The notes below the pieces were generated by a model that saw nothing but the letters and a program-made list of their open reading frames with translations, searched no databases and was not told the origin of the DNA. From Cuneatibacter caecimuris (GTDB lineage Bacteria > Bacillota > Clostridia > Lachnospirales > Lachnospiraceae), in contig NZ_SGXF01000008.1 of assembly GCF_004216775.1 (NCBI RefSeq), forward strand, positions 1 through 62,403: a DNA stretch of 62,403 nucleotides, in the 5' to 3' direction. A program made the position numbers and the translations under genes. Positions 17,395 to 26,570 of this stretch are shown piece after piece; positions within the stretch are counted from its first letter, which is position 1; each line of letters begins with the position of its first letter.

Positions 17395-18273
17395 ATGGCG
17401 AAAAACGATTTGTTCCGCGTGGCGCTGTTTGGAGGTTTTAACAAAGAAGATGTCCAGGAATATATGAAAACCCTGGAAAATGAAATAGAAGCAATAAAGG
17501 TTCTCCATCAGAAGGAAAAGAATGAGCTGCTGCGAAAGATAGAAGAGGGAAAAACTGCCGCAGCAGAGAGTGAAGAGCTGGAGGCTTTAAAAGGGGAGCT
17601 GGAGAAAAAAGCATCAGAGGCTGAAAGCCTGCGTTCTGCTGTTTTACGGAAGGAAGAAGAGGCGGCACAGCTGCAAAGAGCGCTGGATAAGAGCGCCGAG
17701 GAACATACACTTCTGGAGGAAGAACTGAAAAAACAAAGAGAAGATCCTGCCGACGAGAGAGCGCAGCAGGAACTGGCAGAGCTTGAAACAGAAAACCGCC
17801 GGCTGGAAAAACAGCTGGAAGAGGCGGAGAAACGTTTGCTCAAGCTGGAGGCGGAGGCAGAACAGCTGCGCGAGGAAAAAGAGCAGGAGATTCTGGACAG
17901 GGAAACCATTGCAAAAGTACTGGAGGACGCCTACAGGAATGCGGATCTGATCCGGGAAGATGGGGAAAAGGAAAGAGAAGCAATGCTGAAAGAAGCGGTT
18001 GCTGAGGCTGAGAAGCAGCGGGAAGAAATCGTTTCCAAAGTGAATTCCGAGCTGGAAGCCAAAGGAATTCAGCTGATGGCTGCGAAGCACAAAATAGAGC
18101 ACTATATGAAGGAAGTCAACAGTGCGCAGCAGGGCCTTTACAATATTTATATGCGGATGAACAGAATGATGGAAAATATGCCGCTGCGGCTGGATGATTA
18201 CTGGAAGGGCGATCAGTACAAAGTGATGATTCAGAAGAAAACGGAAGAGCCTCAGGAGGAAAAAACGGAATAA
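17395..18273 (+). CDS. DivIVA-like coiled-coil protein
   Basis: 292 residues. A short N-terminal module (FRVALFGGFNKEDVQEYM) resembles the membrane-binding head of DivIVA/GpsB proteins. A long charged coiled coil (about 20-210, mainly E/K/L/Q) and a further helical region follow. DivIVA proteins mark curved membrane and recruit wall or polymer machinery. It begins 12 nt after the DUF4832 stop (GGAGGGAG upstream), so it is the last gene of the Pel-like operon and may localise the complex. No recognisable C-terminal enzyme domain. Confidence 0.65.
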   Translation: MAKNDLFRVALFGGFNKEDVQEYMKTLENEIEAIKVLHQKEKNELLRKIEEGKTAAAESEELEALKGELEKKASEAESLRSAVLRKEEEAAQLQRALDKSAEEHTLLEEELKKQREDPADERAQQELAELETENRRLEKQLEEAEKRLLKLEAEAEQLREEKEQEILDRETIAKVLEDAYRNADLIREDGEKEREAMLKEAVAEAEKQREEIVSKVNSELEAKGIQLMAAKHKIEHYMKEVNSAQQGLYNIYMRMNRMMENMPLRLDDYWKGDQYKVMIQKKTEEPQEEKTE

Positions 18274-18327
18274 ACATTATTTTTACAAGAAAAAATGAAA
18301 TTTATCCTATTATCCTGCCTGAAAATA

Positions 18328-18336
18328 TGGTATACT
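18328..18336 (+). promoter_or_regulatory. Extended -10 promoter candidate
   Basis: TGgTATACT with no good -35 at the expected distance. It lies 35 nt upstream of the GTG at 18371 and is the only promoter-like element between the Pel-like operon and the cdaA operon. Confidence 0.35.
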
Positions 18337-18370
18337 TCTAATATCTTCTGGTAATAAGAAAGGGGATATT

Positions 18371-18841
18371 GTGGTCCGGGAAGACAGAATCAAGCTGATG
18401 GTCAAGGCTGCGGTTTACGAAAAGAAAGAAGAAAAAGATGCTCTTTCTGTAGGCAAGTACAGAAAGAAGGATTATGTATTCCTACAAATGCTGAAGACAG
18501 CCATTATGTCGGCTGTAGCTGCTCTGATTCTGGCGGCATTGTGGTTTTTTTACCAGCCGGAATCCTTTTTGGATGAAATGAAGCTTCATACGCTGCTGCT
18601 GGTATTCGCGGCCGTATGCGGGCTGGCGCTGCTGCTGGTGGCGGCTTATCTAATGGCCGCATACTTTTTTTACAGCAGAAAATATGACCGCAGCAGAGAT
18701 AAAAACAGACGCTACGGGCTGTTGCTGAAGCGCCTGTATCATCTGTATGAGACTGAGGAAAAGACAAAAAAGCCGGCAGGAGGAAAAAAATCTGATGATG
18801 AGTTTGCTGGTTCTGAGGGAACGCCTGAGAACCTTTTATAG
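18371..18841 (+). CDS. Two-TM membrane protein of unknown function
   Basis: 156 residues, not recognised. A basic N-terminal segment is followed by two hydrophobic helices (about 38-59 and 71-97) and a basic C-terminal tail rich in Lys/Arg. The GTG start is supported by AAGGGGATATT upstream. The 3' end overlaps the next gene by 47 bases. The position at the head of the cdaA-cdaR operon suggests co-expression with c-di-AMP synthesis genes. Confidence 0.65.
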   Translation: MVREDRIKLMVKAAVYEKKEEKDALSVGKYRKKDYVFLQMLKTAIMSAVAALILAALWFFYQPESFLDEMKLHTLLLVFAAVCGLALLLVAAYLMAAYFFYSRKYDRSRDKNRRYGLLLKRLYHLYETEEKTKKPAGGKKSDDEFAGSEGTPENLL

Positions 18842-19787
18842 TAAATATGATTTGTATATTCTGGCAGTGCTGAAATTTGCGGTGACGCTGACAGCGCTGC
18901 TTCTGATCAACCAGAATCTGGGCTATGTGCCGCTGCTGCGAAACCCTGTTATTGCGGCTGCGGCTGCGTTGCTGTGTGCGTTTTTGCCTGCGGGTGCTTC
19001 GGCTGCCGCTGTGGGAATTTATATTCTGATTCATCTGTCGGCAGTTTCCACAGAGGTGCTGCTTGTGGCAGGGGCGGTTCTGGTTCTGATGTTTTTGCTG
19101 TACTTCAGCTTTAAGCCTGGGAACGGCTGGCTGATGGTGCTCACGCTGATCGCCTGCTATCTTCATGTGCCAGGCGCTTTGGTTCTGGTTGCCGGACTGG
19201 CTTTTTCACCGCTGGCGGTCATTCCCATGGTTTTTGGGCTGGTGCTGCATCAGTTGGGGGAGGCTGTCCTGCGCAATTATTCCATGCTGAACGCTGTTGC
19301 CGCGGACGCCAACTCCATGCAGAAGCTGACGCAGGTGCTGAACGGACTAGTTCAGAACCAGTATCTGATCCTGTTTGCCGCTGCGATTGCGCTGACGGTT
19401 TTGGTGGTTTATATCATCAGGAGGCTTTCTGTAAGCTATTCCTGGGTGGTTGCCTGCATTTTGGGGATATTGGCGTTTCTGGTGGTGACCCTGACCGGGA
19501 ATCTTGTTTTCGATATTTCAGTGCGCATCCAGGATGTGTTTATCAGCGCTGCGGTAGCGCTGGTTTTGGGGGCGGCGGCTCATTTTATGATGCTGACTGT
19601 GGATTATCAGGGGACGGAGTATGTGCAGTTTGAAGACGATGACTATTACTATTATGTGAAAGCAGTGCCAAAGCTTTCTGTGAGCGTGCCGGACGTACGG
19701 ATACAGAAGATTAACGCCCGTAAAATCGTGCACACCCAGTCCGGAGAAGGAAGGGAGCAGGACAGGCAGCGGACAGAGCAGAAGTAG
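18795..19787 (+). CDS. Polytopic membrane protein upstream of cdaA
   Basis: 330 residues with about eight hydrophobic helices, then a soluble tail (from about residue 270) containing a run of acidic and tyrosine residues (EDDDYYYYVKAVPKLSV). I do not recognise a family. ATG 18795 is chosen because AGGAGG (18778-18783) lies 11 nt upstream; the longer in-frame start lies well inside the previous gene. The 3' end is 24 nt before cdaA, so the two are probably co-transcribed. Confidence 0.7.
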   Translation: MMSLLVLRERLRTFYSKYDLYILAVLKFAVTLTALLLINQNLGYVPLLRNPVIAAAAALLCAFLPAGASAAAVGIYILIHLSAVSTEVLLVAGAVLVLMFLLYFSFKPGNGWLMVLTLIACYLHVPGALVLVAGLAFSPLAVIPMVFGLVLHQLGEAVLRNYSMLNAVAADANSMQKLTQVLNGLVQNQYLILFAAAIALTVLVVYIIRRLSVSYSWVVACILGILAFLVVTLTGNLVFDISVRIQDVFISAAVALVLGAAAHFMMLTVDYQGTEYVQFEDDDYYYYVKAVPKLSVSVPDVRIQKINARKIVHTQSGEGREQDRQRTEQK

Positions 19788-19811
19788 GGGATAAAAGGCA
19801 GGGAGGATAAC

Positions 19812-20693
19812 GTGGAATTTTATCAGAACTTTATCAGATTTTTCCAGTCAAAATGGTTTTGGCCGCGGATCAGCGTCACCGATGTCATAGAGATCGTGAT
19901 TCTGGCGTTTGCGGTTTACTATGTTCTGCTCTGGATTCAAAAGACAAAGGCCTGGGTCCTTCTCAAGGGCGTGCTGGTGCTTGCGGTGTTCTTTTTTCTG
20001 GCGGCAATTTTCCATCTGGATACCATCCAGTTTCTGCTTTCTAAAATTCTGAACCTTGGAATTATCACGCTGGTGGTGCTGTTTCAGCCGGAGATTCGCC
20101 GGGCTTTGGAACAGCTGGGAAGAAAAAATCTGATCAGCGGATTCTTTACAGCAGATGACGGAAAAAACCTGAACGAGCGGTTCAGCGACCAGACAGTGGA
20201 AGCCATTGTGCGGGCCTGTTATGAGATGGGGCGCGTGAAAACCGGCGCTCTGATTGTAATCGAGCAGGAAACCCCTTTGGGTGAGTATGAAAATACCGGG
20301 ATCCCATTGGACGCCCTGGTAACAGTACAGCTGCTGATACAGATATTTGAACATAACACGCCGCTTCACGACGGCGCGATCATTATACGGGGGAACCGGA
20401 TTGTAGCAGCTACCTGTTACCTTCCGTTGTCGGATAATATGGACATCAGCAAAGAACTGGGGACCCGGCACAGAGCCGCCCTGGGCATCAGCGAGGTAAC
20501 GGACAGCCTTACGATTGCCGTATCTGAGGAGACCGGCCATGTTTCCCTGGCAGTGGGCGGAGAGCTGTTCAGAAATGTGGACAGTGATTCTCTTCGGGCA
20601 AAACTTCGGTTTATCCAGCGGAAATCCATAGATGTGAAACGTTTTAAAATTTGGAGAGGAAGGCAGAAAGATGAAAGAAAAGCTGCTCAATAA
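19812..20693 (+). CDS. cdaA: Diadenylate cyclase CdaA
   Basis: Makes c-di-AMP from two ATP at the membrane. 293 residues: three TM helices (about 20-85), then the DAC domain with the catalytic DGA motif (HDGAIIIRGNR, about 185) and RHR motif (GTRHRAALG, about 219). Length and topology match CdaA of other Firmicutes. GTG start with GGGAGGATAAC upstream. It overlaps cdaR by 23 bases, the usual arrangement. Confidence 0.95.
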   Translation: MEFYQNFIRFFQSKWFWPRISVTDVIEIVILAFAVYYVLLWIQKTKAWVLLKGVLVLAVFFFLAAIFHLDTIQFLLSKILNLGIITLVVLFQPEIRRALEQLGRKNLISGFFTADDGKNLNERFSDQTVEAIVRACYEMGRVKTGALIVIEQETPLGEYENTGIPLDALVTVQLLIQIFEHNTPLHDGAIIIRGNRIVAATCYLPLSDNMDISKELGTRHRAALGISEVTDSLTIAVSEETGHVSLAVGGELFRNVDSDSLRAKLRFIQRKSIDVKRFKIWRGRQKDERKAAQ

Positions 20694-22059
20694 CTGGGTA
20701 TTGAAGATCTGTTCGGTACTGGGCGCAATCCTGATCTGGCTGCTGGCGGTCAACGCATCCGATCCCGTTACAGAGACAACAGTAAAGAACGTCAAGGTGA
20801 AAATACTCAACGAAGAAGCGGTAACCGGCAGCAATCTGGCATATGATATTGTAAAAGGGAAAACAGTGGATTTTATTCTGCAGGGGCCGAAAAGCGAAGT
20901 ATCCAAGATCAGGTCGGAGGACTGCAGCGCTGTGGTGGACTTTAAACAGCTGGCAAAAGATCCTTCTCTGGATGATACAGCGCTGCGCAATGTGCTGATC
21001 AGCTATAACACCAGTTTTTCCGGCGGAGTGCGGGTGAGCCGGATCAGTACGGAGGTCATGCAGATCAGGCTGGAAGAGATAAAATCCAAAGAGTTCGTAA
21101 TTTTGCCGCGCTATAATGCGGGAGACCTGCAGGAAGGGTATTCCATGGACGAGGTGCTGGTGACTCCGGAAAAGGTGACGATCAGCGGCCGGGCCAGCCT
21201 GCTGGATAATATCAGCAGCGCGGGAGTGGAACTGGATGTGGAGGATCTGACTGATAATGCCCAGGTGGAGGCGCCTATCTATTTCTATAATGCGGGAGAC
21301 AACAGGATTTCCCTGGAAGAGGGAGACCTGATCAGCATTTCGGCTACTGTGGCCGGCGTCTCCATGTCAGTTCAGAAGATCAAAGAGCTGACGCTGGATT
21401 ACAAGGTATCTTCAGAGCCGGAGGACGGCTATCGGTGCAGCGAAATTATCAGCACGCCTCAGAGCCTGCGGGTGAAAGGCAGCCAGGCGGTTCTTTCCAA
21501 GCTTTCCACCATCACAATCCCTCCCGAGGTGCTGGACATTACAGGAGCCAGGGAGTCCAAAGATTTCGAAGTGGATATTACGCCTTATCTGCCGGTGGGA
21601 ACAGAACTGGTGGATCCATCGGAAAATATGGTTAAGTTCCATATTGAAATAGAACCGGTCAGGAGCAGGACACTGCAGATTGACGCAGATCAGGTGAGGC
21701 TGAATGGAGGCAGGCTGAATTTCCGCTATGAGCTGATATCCGGCCGGATATTAGTGGAAGTATCCGGCCTGCAGGTTGATCTGGATCAGATTGATACCGG
21801 CAAGCTGGTTCTGACAGCTGATATAGGCGATCTGGAAGACGGAGTGCATGATGTGGCAGTTTCTGTACAGCTTCCGGAAGGGCTGAAGCTGGAGAATGAG
21901 CCTAAGCTGAAGCTGCGGGTGGTGGATCCCACGAAGCCCACGGAGCCGTCTGAAACAGAAACGGAAAGCAATTCGTCTGAAACACCGTCCACAGCGCCCG
22001 CTGCTTCGGAAACGGAACCGGAAGAGACATCCAGTTCCGTACATACCAATCCGGCCTGA
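20671..22059 (+). CDS. cdaR: CdaR (YbbR-domain) regulator of CdaA
   Basis: 462 residues: an N-terminal TM helix (LKICSVLGAILIWLLAVNA, about 10-28), then about four extracytoplasmic YbbR repeats (about 30-420) and a Thr/Ser/Glu/Pro-rich C-terminal tail. CdaR binds CdaA and tunes c-di-AMP output. GGAGAGG upstream supports the ATG. In most Firmicutes glmM follows; here an HPr gene does. Confidence 0.92.
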   Translation: MKEKLLNNWVLKICSVLGAILIWLLAVNASDPVTETTVKNVKVKILNEEAVTGSNLAYDIVKGKTVDFILQGPKSEVSKIRSEDCSAVVDFKQLAKDPSLDDTALRNVLISYNTSFSGGVRVSRISTEVMQIRLEEIKSKEFVILPRYNAGDLQEGYSMDEVLVTPEKVTISGRASLLDNISSAGVELDVEDLTDNAQVEAPIYFYNAGDNRISLEEGDLISISATVAGVSMSVQKIKELTLDYKVSSEPEDGYRCSEIISTPQSLRVKGSQAVLSKLSTITIPPEVLDITGARESKDFEVDITPYLPVGTELVDPSENMVKFHIEIEPVRSRTLQIDADQVRLNGGRLNFRYELISGRILVEVSGLQVDLDQIDTGKLVLTADIGDLEDGVHDVAVSVQLPEGLKLENEPKLKLRVVDPTKPTEPSETETESNSSETPSTAPAASETEPEETSSSVHTNPA

Positions 22060-22111
22060 CGGATAACAAAAAAGACCCAATGAAAAAGACAGACAGAATG
22101 GAGGAGATCAT

Positions 22112-22375
22112 ATGGTAAGCCAGAGGATTATCGTTAAGAACCCTACGGGGCTGCATTTGCGCCCGGCTGGGATACTGTGCAGGGAGGCGATGAAATTTCA
22201 GTCTTCAGTGACGTTTTCTTTCAGAAATACGACGGCCAACGCGAAAAGTGTTCTGAGTGTGTTAGGCGCCTGTGTAAAGAGCGGGGACGAAGTGGAATTT
22301 ATCTGCGACGGGCCCGATGAAAATGAAGCGCTGGCTGCGATTATTAAAATTATCGAAGATGGCCTGGGCGAATAA
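22112..22375 (+). CDS. ptsH: HPr-family phosphocarrier protein
   Basis: 87 residues, the normal HPr length. His15 lies in TGLHLRPAG (PEP/enzyme I phosphorylation site) and Ser46 in NAKSVLSVLG (HPr kinase site). Both are present, so it can act in PTS transfer and in carbon catabolite control. A Crh-type protein would lack the His. ATG with TGGAGGAGATC upstream. Whether this is the main HPr of the cell or a second copy cannot be told from the window. Confidence 0.9.
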   Translation: MVSQRIIVKNPTGLHLRPAGILCREAMKFQSSVTFSFRNTTANAKSVLSVLGACVKSGDEVEFICDGPDENEALAAIIKIIEDGLGE

Positions 22376-22390
22376 GGGGGGCGCGACTGG

Positions 22391-23776
22391 ATGGGTATAA
22401 AACTGAAACAGAATGCAATGCTGCTTTTCTACATCGTTTTGTATCTTGCCGCAATTATCTTCAGCAAAACCGGACAGCATTTAGCTTCCGGTCTTTTGCT
22501 GTTTATGGCGGCAGTCGGCTTATTTCTGCACTATTTTCTGAAGACCGGCCAGGTTGTGAATATGCCCGGCCTGCTGTCCCTGTCCTGGGTGGGCGGTCAG
22601 GCGGTTGCCAGCCTGAAGCTCAGCTCTCTTCAGAGAGACTGGTCCTGGACCACCTGGCTGTGTTTCTTTTTATTTCATGTCTGTTTCCTTGCCGGCTACT
22701 CCTGGATGGAAGGCAGAAAAATACGGACCCGGAAGGCAGGTGGCGGGCTTTGCCGGATAGTTAAGTTTCTCCGTCCGGCGCGGGATCAGGAAAAGCAGCT
22801 CCGGCGGCTGTTGGCAGGAATCATTGCGGTAACAGGGATATCTGCCGCGGCTTTTTTACTGGAGGCGGCGGTGCTGGGGTATATTCCGGTATTTGTGAAT
22901 ATGGACAAGCCCCACCTCTATTCAGAGTTCCATATTTCCGGAGTCCATTATTTTACAGTGAGCTGCGCTCTGGTGCTCCCCTTTACTTCCCTGTATCTCT
23001 GCCTGAAAGGGATCAGGAGAACGCTGCAGGATAAAGGCCTGACGGCGCTGCTGGCAATCTGCAATTTAGCGGCCCTGGCAATCCCGGTGCTCTGCATTTC
23101 CAGGCAGCAGCTGATCATGTCCTTCGGCGTGTCTGCCATTGTGATTCTGAAATTTCACGGAAGAATCCCGGGAAAGCAGCTGGCGGCTGTGGGCGGGGGC
23201 GCGCTGGCTGTGCTTTTGTGCGGATATCTTGCGCTCACCTATTTCCGCGGGTTTGATGCTTCCATGCTGAATGAGATGGCGGAAATGAAGGATCAGAACA
23301 TGCCTCTGCTGGTCACCCAGCCTTATATTTATATCGCAAATAATTATGAAAACTTTGATTATATGGTGGAACATCTGCCAGGTTTTACTTTCGGGGCAAA
23401 ACAGCTGTTTCCGGTATGGGCATTTACAGGCCTGAAATTTGTCATTCCGCAGTATACGCAGTTTCCTCTTTATGTGACAAAAGATATCCTGACCACGCTC
23501 ACTGTTATTTATGACGCGTATTACGATTTCGGTGTGGCAGGGGTTGCTGGGTTCGGCCTGCTGCTGGGCGTGTTATCCTGTTGGCTGAATTGGCTGGCCG
23601 GGTTGAAAAAGAACCCTGTGGCATTTCTGCTTTACGGGGAAGTGGCGATCTATCTTCTGTTGTCCTTCTTTACCACCTGGTTCAGCAATCCTACCATATG
23701 GTTCTGGATCGGGTCCACTGTGATTTTGTACTGGGCGGTGGGATTTGAAAGGCGCAGGGAGAACGCACATGAATAA
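22391..23776 (+). CDS. Wzy-like oligosaccharide repeat-unit polymerase
   Basis: 461 residues with about 11 hydrophobic helices and a large outside loop (about 260-400) before the last helices. This is the topology of O-antigen/EPS polymerases, which join undecaprenyl-linked repeat units outside the membrane. Primary sequence is weakly conserved in this family, so the call rests on topology and on the flippase gene that overlaps its 3' end by eight bases. It starts 15 nt after hpr with GGGGGG upstream. Confidence 0.7.
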   Translation: MGIKLKQNAMLLFYIVLYLAAIIFSKTGQHLASGLLLFMAAVGLFLHYFLKTGQVVNMPGLLSLSWVGGQAVASLKLSSLQRDWSWTTWLCFFLFHVCFLAGYSWMEGRKIRTRKAGGGLCRIVKFLRPARDQEKQLRRLLAGIIAVTGISAAAFLLEAAVLGYIPVFVNMDKPHLYSEFHISGVHYFTVSCALVLPFTSLYLCLKGIRRTLQDKGLTALLAICNLAALAIPVLCISRQQLIMSFGVSAIVILKFHGRIPGKQLAAVGGGALAVLLCGYLALTYFRGFDASMLNEMAEMKDQNMPLLVTQPYIYIANNYENFDYMVEHLPGFTFGAKQLFPVWAFTGLKFVIPQYTQFPLYVTKDILTTLTVIYDAYYDFGVAGVAGFGLLLGVLSCWLNWLAGLKKNPVAFLLYGEVAIYLLLSFFTTWFSNPTIWFWIGSTVILYWAVGFERRRENAHE

Positions 23777-25004
23777 AAAGGATTTTCTATGGAATATGAT
23801 AGGCAGCGGCCTCTATGCGGCTGTGACGTTTATTTTTACGGCTCTTGCCAACTGGCTGACTGATTCGGCCAGCGCGGGATTTTTCGCGATGACCTTCACC
23901 ACTGCACTGATGATGCAGCCTCTGGGAATTTTTGAAGTGAGGCCTTTTCAGGTAACAGATGTCCGATTTAAATATCAGTTCGCCCATTATTTTTCATTCC
24001 GCCTGGTCACCTGCGCCCTGTTTCTGATGGCAGGCATGGTCTATGGTTTTATCACCGCTGACGGCGTGGGAATGTTTATTGCTGTGATGATGGTGTTTTT
24101 GTTTAAATCTGCGGACTGTGTGGGGGATGTGTTTGAAGGGGAGTTCCAGCGGCGTGAGAGAATGGATATCGCCGGAAAATCCCTGGCATACCGGATGGTG
24201 CTGGTTATTGCTGCTTACTGCATTACAATCGCGCTGACGAAAAACATTCTGGCAGCGGTGACGGTTACGGCGGCGGCAGCGTTCGTGGGATTTTTCCTGT
24301 TTGATATACGGTGGATGAAGCGTTTTTCCGGGATCAAGCTGGAATTTTCTTCCGACCAGGTCCGGGCCATCCTGCAGGACTGCCTGGTGCTCTGCCTGTC
24401 TTCCCTGATGTGTTCCTATACCTGGAACTGCAGCAAATACGCTGTTGAGGCGGTGATAGGGAACCAGGTGGCGACGATCAGCTATAATATGCTGATGATG
24501 CCCACTCTGGCAATCAATCTGGTGAGCGGTATTATATTTAAACCGCTGCTGACGTCTCTGGCGCTGAAATATGCCCAGGGCAGAATAAAGGAATTTTATG
24601 GCGTGATCAGAAAATTGCTGCTGGGCATCAGCCTGCTTACCGGAGCTGCTCTTGCAGGCGCTTTCCTGTTGGGTATTCCGGTTTTGAGCCTGCTCACTCC
24701 GTATTCGCTGAGCGGCTACCGCGGAGTACTGCTGGTGCTGGTGCTGGGGAGCGGGTTTACCGCGGTGACGGTCATCCTGTATTATGTGCTGACCGTGATG
24801 AGAAGACAGTACCTGATTTTCTTCGGATATCTGTTTGTATTCCTGCCCTCCCTTGTCATTCCCAAAATGCTGACAGAAACAGCCGGATTTTGGGGGGCTG
24901 CTTCCAGCTATGCAGGTTTGATGGCATTGCAGTGTATCGTGTTCTATGGGATGATCCGCCATACTTCCAGAAAAAGGGGGGCGTCAGATGAGACAGACAG
25001 TTGA
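23769..25004 (+). CDS. Wzx-like polysaccharide flippase
   Basis: 411 residues, about 12 hydrophobic helices, starting MNKKDFLWNMIGSGLYA, typical of MOP-superfamily exporters (Wzx/PST). It would flip lipid-linked repeat units for the adjacent Wzy-like polymerase. ATG 23769 is preferred (CAGGGAG upstream); the eight-residue in-frame extension upstream is less likely. It overlaps the polymerase gene by 8 bases and the next glycosyltransferase by 17. Confidence 0.75.
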   Translation: MNKKDFLWNMIGSGLYAAVTFIFTALANWLTDSASAGFFAMTFTTALMMQPLGIFEVRPFQVTDVRFKYQFAHYFSFRLVTCALFLMAGMVYGFITADGVGMFIAVMMVFLFKSADCVGDVFEGEFQRRERMDIAGKSLAYRMVLVIAAYCITIALTKNILAAVTVTAAAAFVGFFLFDIRWMKRFSGIKLEFSSDQVRAILQDCLVLCLSSLMCSYTWNCSKYAVEAVIGNQVATISYNMLMMPTLAINLVSGIIFKPLLTSLALKYAQGRIKEFYGVIRKLLLGISLLTGAALAGAFLLGIPVLSLLTPYSLSGYRGVLLVLVLGSGFTAVTVILYYVLTVMRRQYLIFFGYLFVFLPSLVIPKMLTETAGFWGAASSYAGLMALQCIVFYGMIRHTSRKRGASDETDS

Positions 25005-25899
25005 CGTGGTAATACCGGTCTATCAACCGGATGAGAAATATGCCCGGCTGCTGAAAGGGCTGGCGGGACAGACTTATCCTGTGGAACATATCTATGTGAT
25101 GAACACAGGAGAAGCATATTACAGGGCGTCAGAGTACCCTGCGCCGGAGAATATAACAGTAAAGCATCTGACTACAGCGGAATTTGACCATGGAGGGACC
25201 AGGGACCGGGCTGCCCGGATGGGGAGCAGCGACCTGGTGCTGTTTCTGACGCAGGACGCTGTTCCTGCGGACAGGAATTTAGTGGAGAACCTGGTCCGCT
25301 GTTTTGCAGACCCGCAGGTGGGGGCTGCATATGCCAGACAGCTGCCTGCGCCGGACTGCGGAGCCATTGAACGTTACACCAGACAGTTTAATTATCCGCC
25401 GGAGAGCCGCAAAAAAACAAAGGCAGATTTGGAAGAACTGGGAATTAAAACATATTTTTGTTCTAATGTCTGCGCCATGTACCGTCGGGAGGTCTATCAG
25501 GAACTGGGCGGTTTTCCGGTAAAAACGATCTTTAATGAAGACATGATATTTGCAGCGTCTGTGATTCAGTCCGGCAGGGCGGTAGTCTATGCCGCGGACG
25601 CCAGGGTGGTGCACTCCCACAATTACTCCGGGCTGCAGCAGTTTCACAGGAATTTTGATATGGCAGTTTCCCAGGCAGATCATCCGGAAATTTTTGCCGG
25701 ATTGAAAAGTGAAGGAGAAGGGATGCGCCTGGTGAAGAAAACCGCAGGCTGGCTCCTGGGACATAAACCCTGGCTGCTGCCCCAGCTGATCTGGGTCAGC
25801 GGGTGGAAATATTTTGGGTACCTGCTGGGAAAACGTTACAGAAAGCTTCCGAAAAAAGCAGTGCTGTGGTGCAGCATGAACAGCCGCTACTGGAAATGA
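24988..25899 (+). CDS. GT2 rhamnosyltransferase-like glycosyltransferase
   Basis: 303 residues, GT-A fold. VDVVIPVYQPDEKY starts the nucleotide-binding strand, and TAEFDHGGTRDRAA is a motif seen in rhamnosyltransferases of the RfbF/RgpB type. FLTQDAVP stands at the DxD position, and FNEDMIFAASVI carries the acceptor-side acid. The neighbour rfbC (dTDP-rhamnose synthesis) supports a rhamnose donor. The last ~50 residues are basic and aromatic, perhaps membrane-associated. ATG with AAGGGGGG upstream. Confidence 0.82.
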   Translation: MRQTVDVVIPVYQPDEKYARLLKGLAGQTYPVEHIYVMNTGEAYYRASEYPAPENITVKHLTTAEFDHGGTRDRAARMGSSDLVLFLTQDAVPADRNLVENLVRCFADPQVGAAYARQLPAPDCGAIERYTRQFNYPPESRKKTKADLEELGIKTYFCSNVCAMYRREVYQELGGFPVKTIFNEDMIFAASVIQSGRAVVYAADARVVHSHNYSGLQQFHRNFDMAVSQADHPEIFAGLKSEGEGMRLVKKTAGWLLGHKPWLLPQLIWVSGWKYFGYLLGKRYRKLPKKAVLWCSMNSRYWK

Positions 25900-25912
25900 A
25901 AGGTCTTTTCCC

Positions 25913-25941
25913 TTGACGAAAAAGACAGAAACGGGTATAGT
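25913..25941 (+). promoter_or_regulatory. Sigma-A promoter upstream of rfbC
   Basis: TTGACG (25913-25918), 17-nt spacer, TATAGT (25936-25941). This is a near-consensus promoter that would start transcription about 48 nt before the rfbC start, so rfbC and the ABC exporter can be expressed apart from the upstream genes. Confidence 0.65.
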
Positions 25942-25996
25942 ATCTTTAGTATATTGCCGGCGTTTTCCGGCGGTAAATGGAAGGAGAATTCAGATA

Positions 25997-26554
25997 ATGG
26001 GCAAGATTACAGTGACAAGATGTCCGATTGAGGGGCTCTGCGTAATAGAACCAACAGTGTTCCGGGATGAAAGAGGCTATTTCGTGGAGACATACAATTA
26101 TAATGATTTTAAGGCCGAGGGACTGGACATGGTATTTGTGCAGGACAACCAGTCCATGTCCGCCAGGGGCGTGCTGCGCGGCCTGCATTTTCAGAAGCAG
26201 TTTCCCCAGGGAAAGCTGGTGCGCTGTATCCGCGGCGCTGTATTTGACGTGGCGGTGGATCTCCGGGCCCATTCAAAAACCTATGGCCAGTGGTATGGGG
26301 TAGAACTCACCGCGGAGAATAAGAAACAGTTTTATATTCCGGAGGGATTTGCTCACGGATTTCTGGTGCTCAGCGATGAGGCGGAGTTCGCATACAAATG
26401 TACTGATTTTTATCATCCCGGGGATGAGGGAGGGCTGCTGTGGAGCGATCCTGAAATCGGTGTAAAGTGGCCCGTTGAAGAGGGGATGAATCTGATAATT
26501 TCCGAGAAAGACCAGAAATGGAAGGGCCTTTCAGAAACATTCCACTTTGAATGA
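25997..26554 (+). CDS. rfbC: dTDP-4-dehydrorhamnose 3,5-epimerase
   Basis: 185 residues, cupin fold, third step of dTDP-L-rhamnose synthesis. Motifs: FRDERGYFVETYN, the catalytic His in VLRGLHFQ, GKLVRCIRGAVFDVAVDLR, and FYIPEGFAHGF. ATG 25997 is preceded by AAGGAGAATT; an in-frame extension to 25913 runs through the promoter and is rejected. rfbA, rfbB and rfbD are not in the window and must lie elsewhere. Confidence 0.93.
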   Translation: MGKITVTRCPIEGLCVIEPTVFRDERGYFVETYNYNDFKAEGLDMVFVQDNQSMSARGVLRGLHFQKQFPQGKLVRCIRGAVFDVAVDLRAHSKTYGQWYGVELTAENKKQFYIPEGFAHGFLVLSDEAEFAYKCTDFYHPGDEGGLLWSDPEIGVKWPVEEGMNLIISEKDQKWKGLSETFHFE

Positions 26555-26570
26555 TCGGGGAAAATAGACT

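Noticed and set aside
17508-17909. Ser/Cys-rich minus-strand frame inside the DivIVA-like gene
   Set aside because: It mirrors the GAA/GAG-rich coiled-coil coding strand and has no ribosome binding site or homology.
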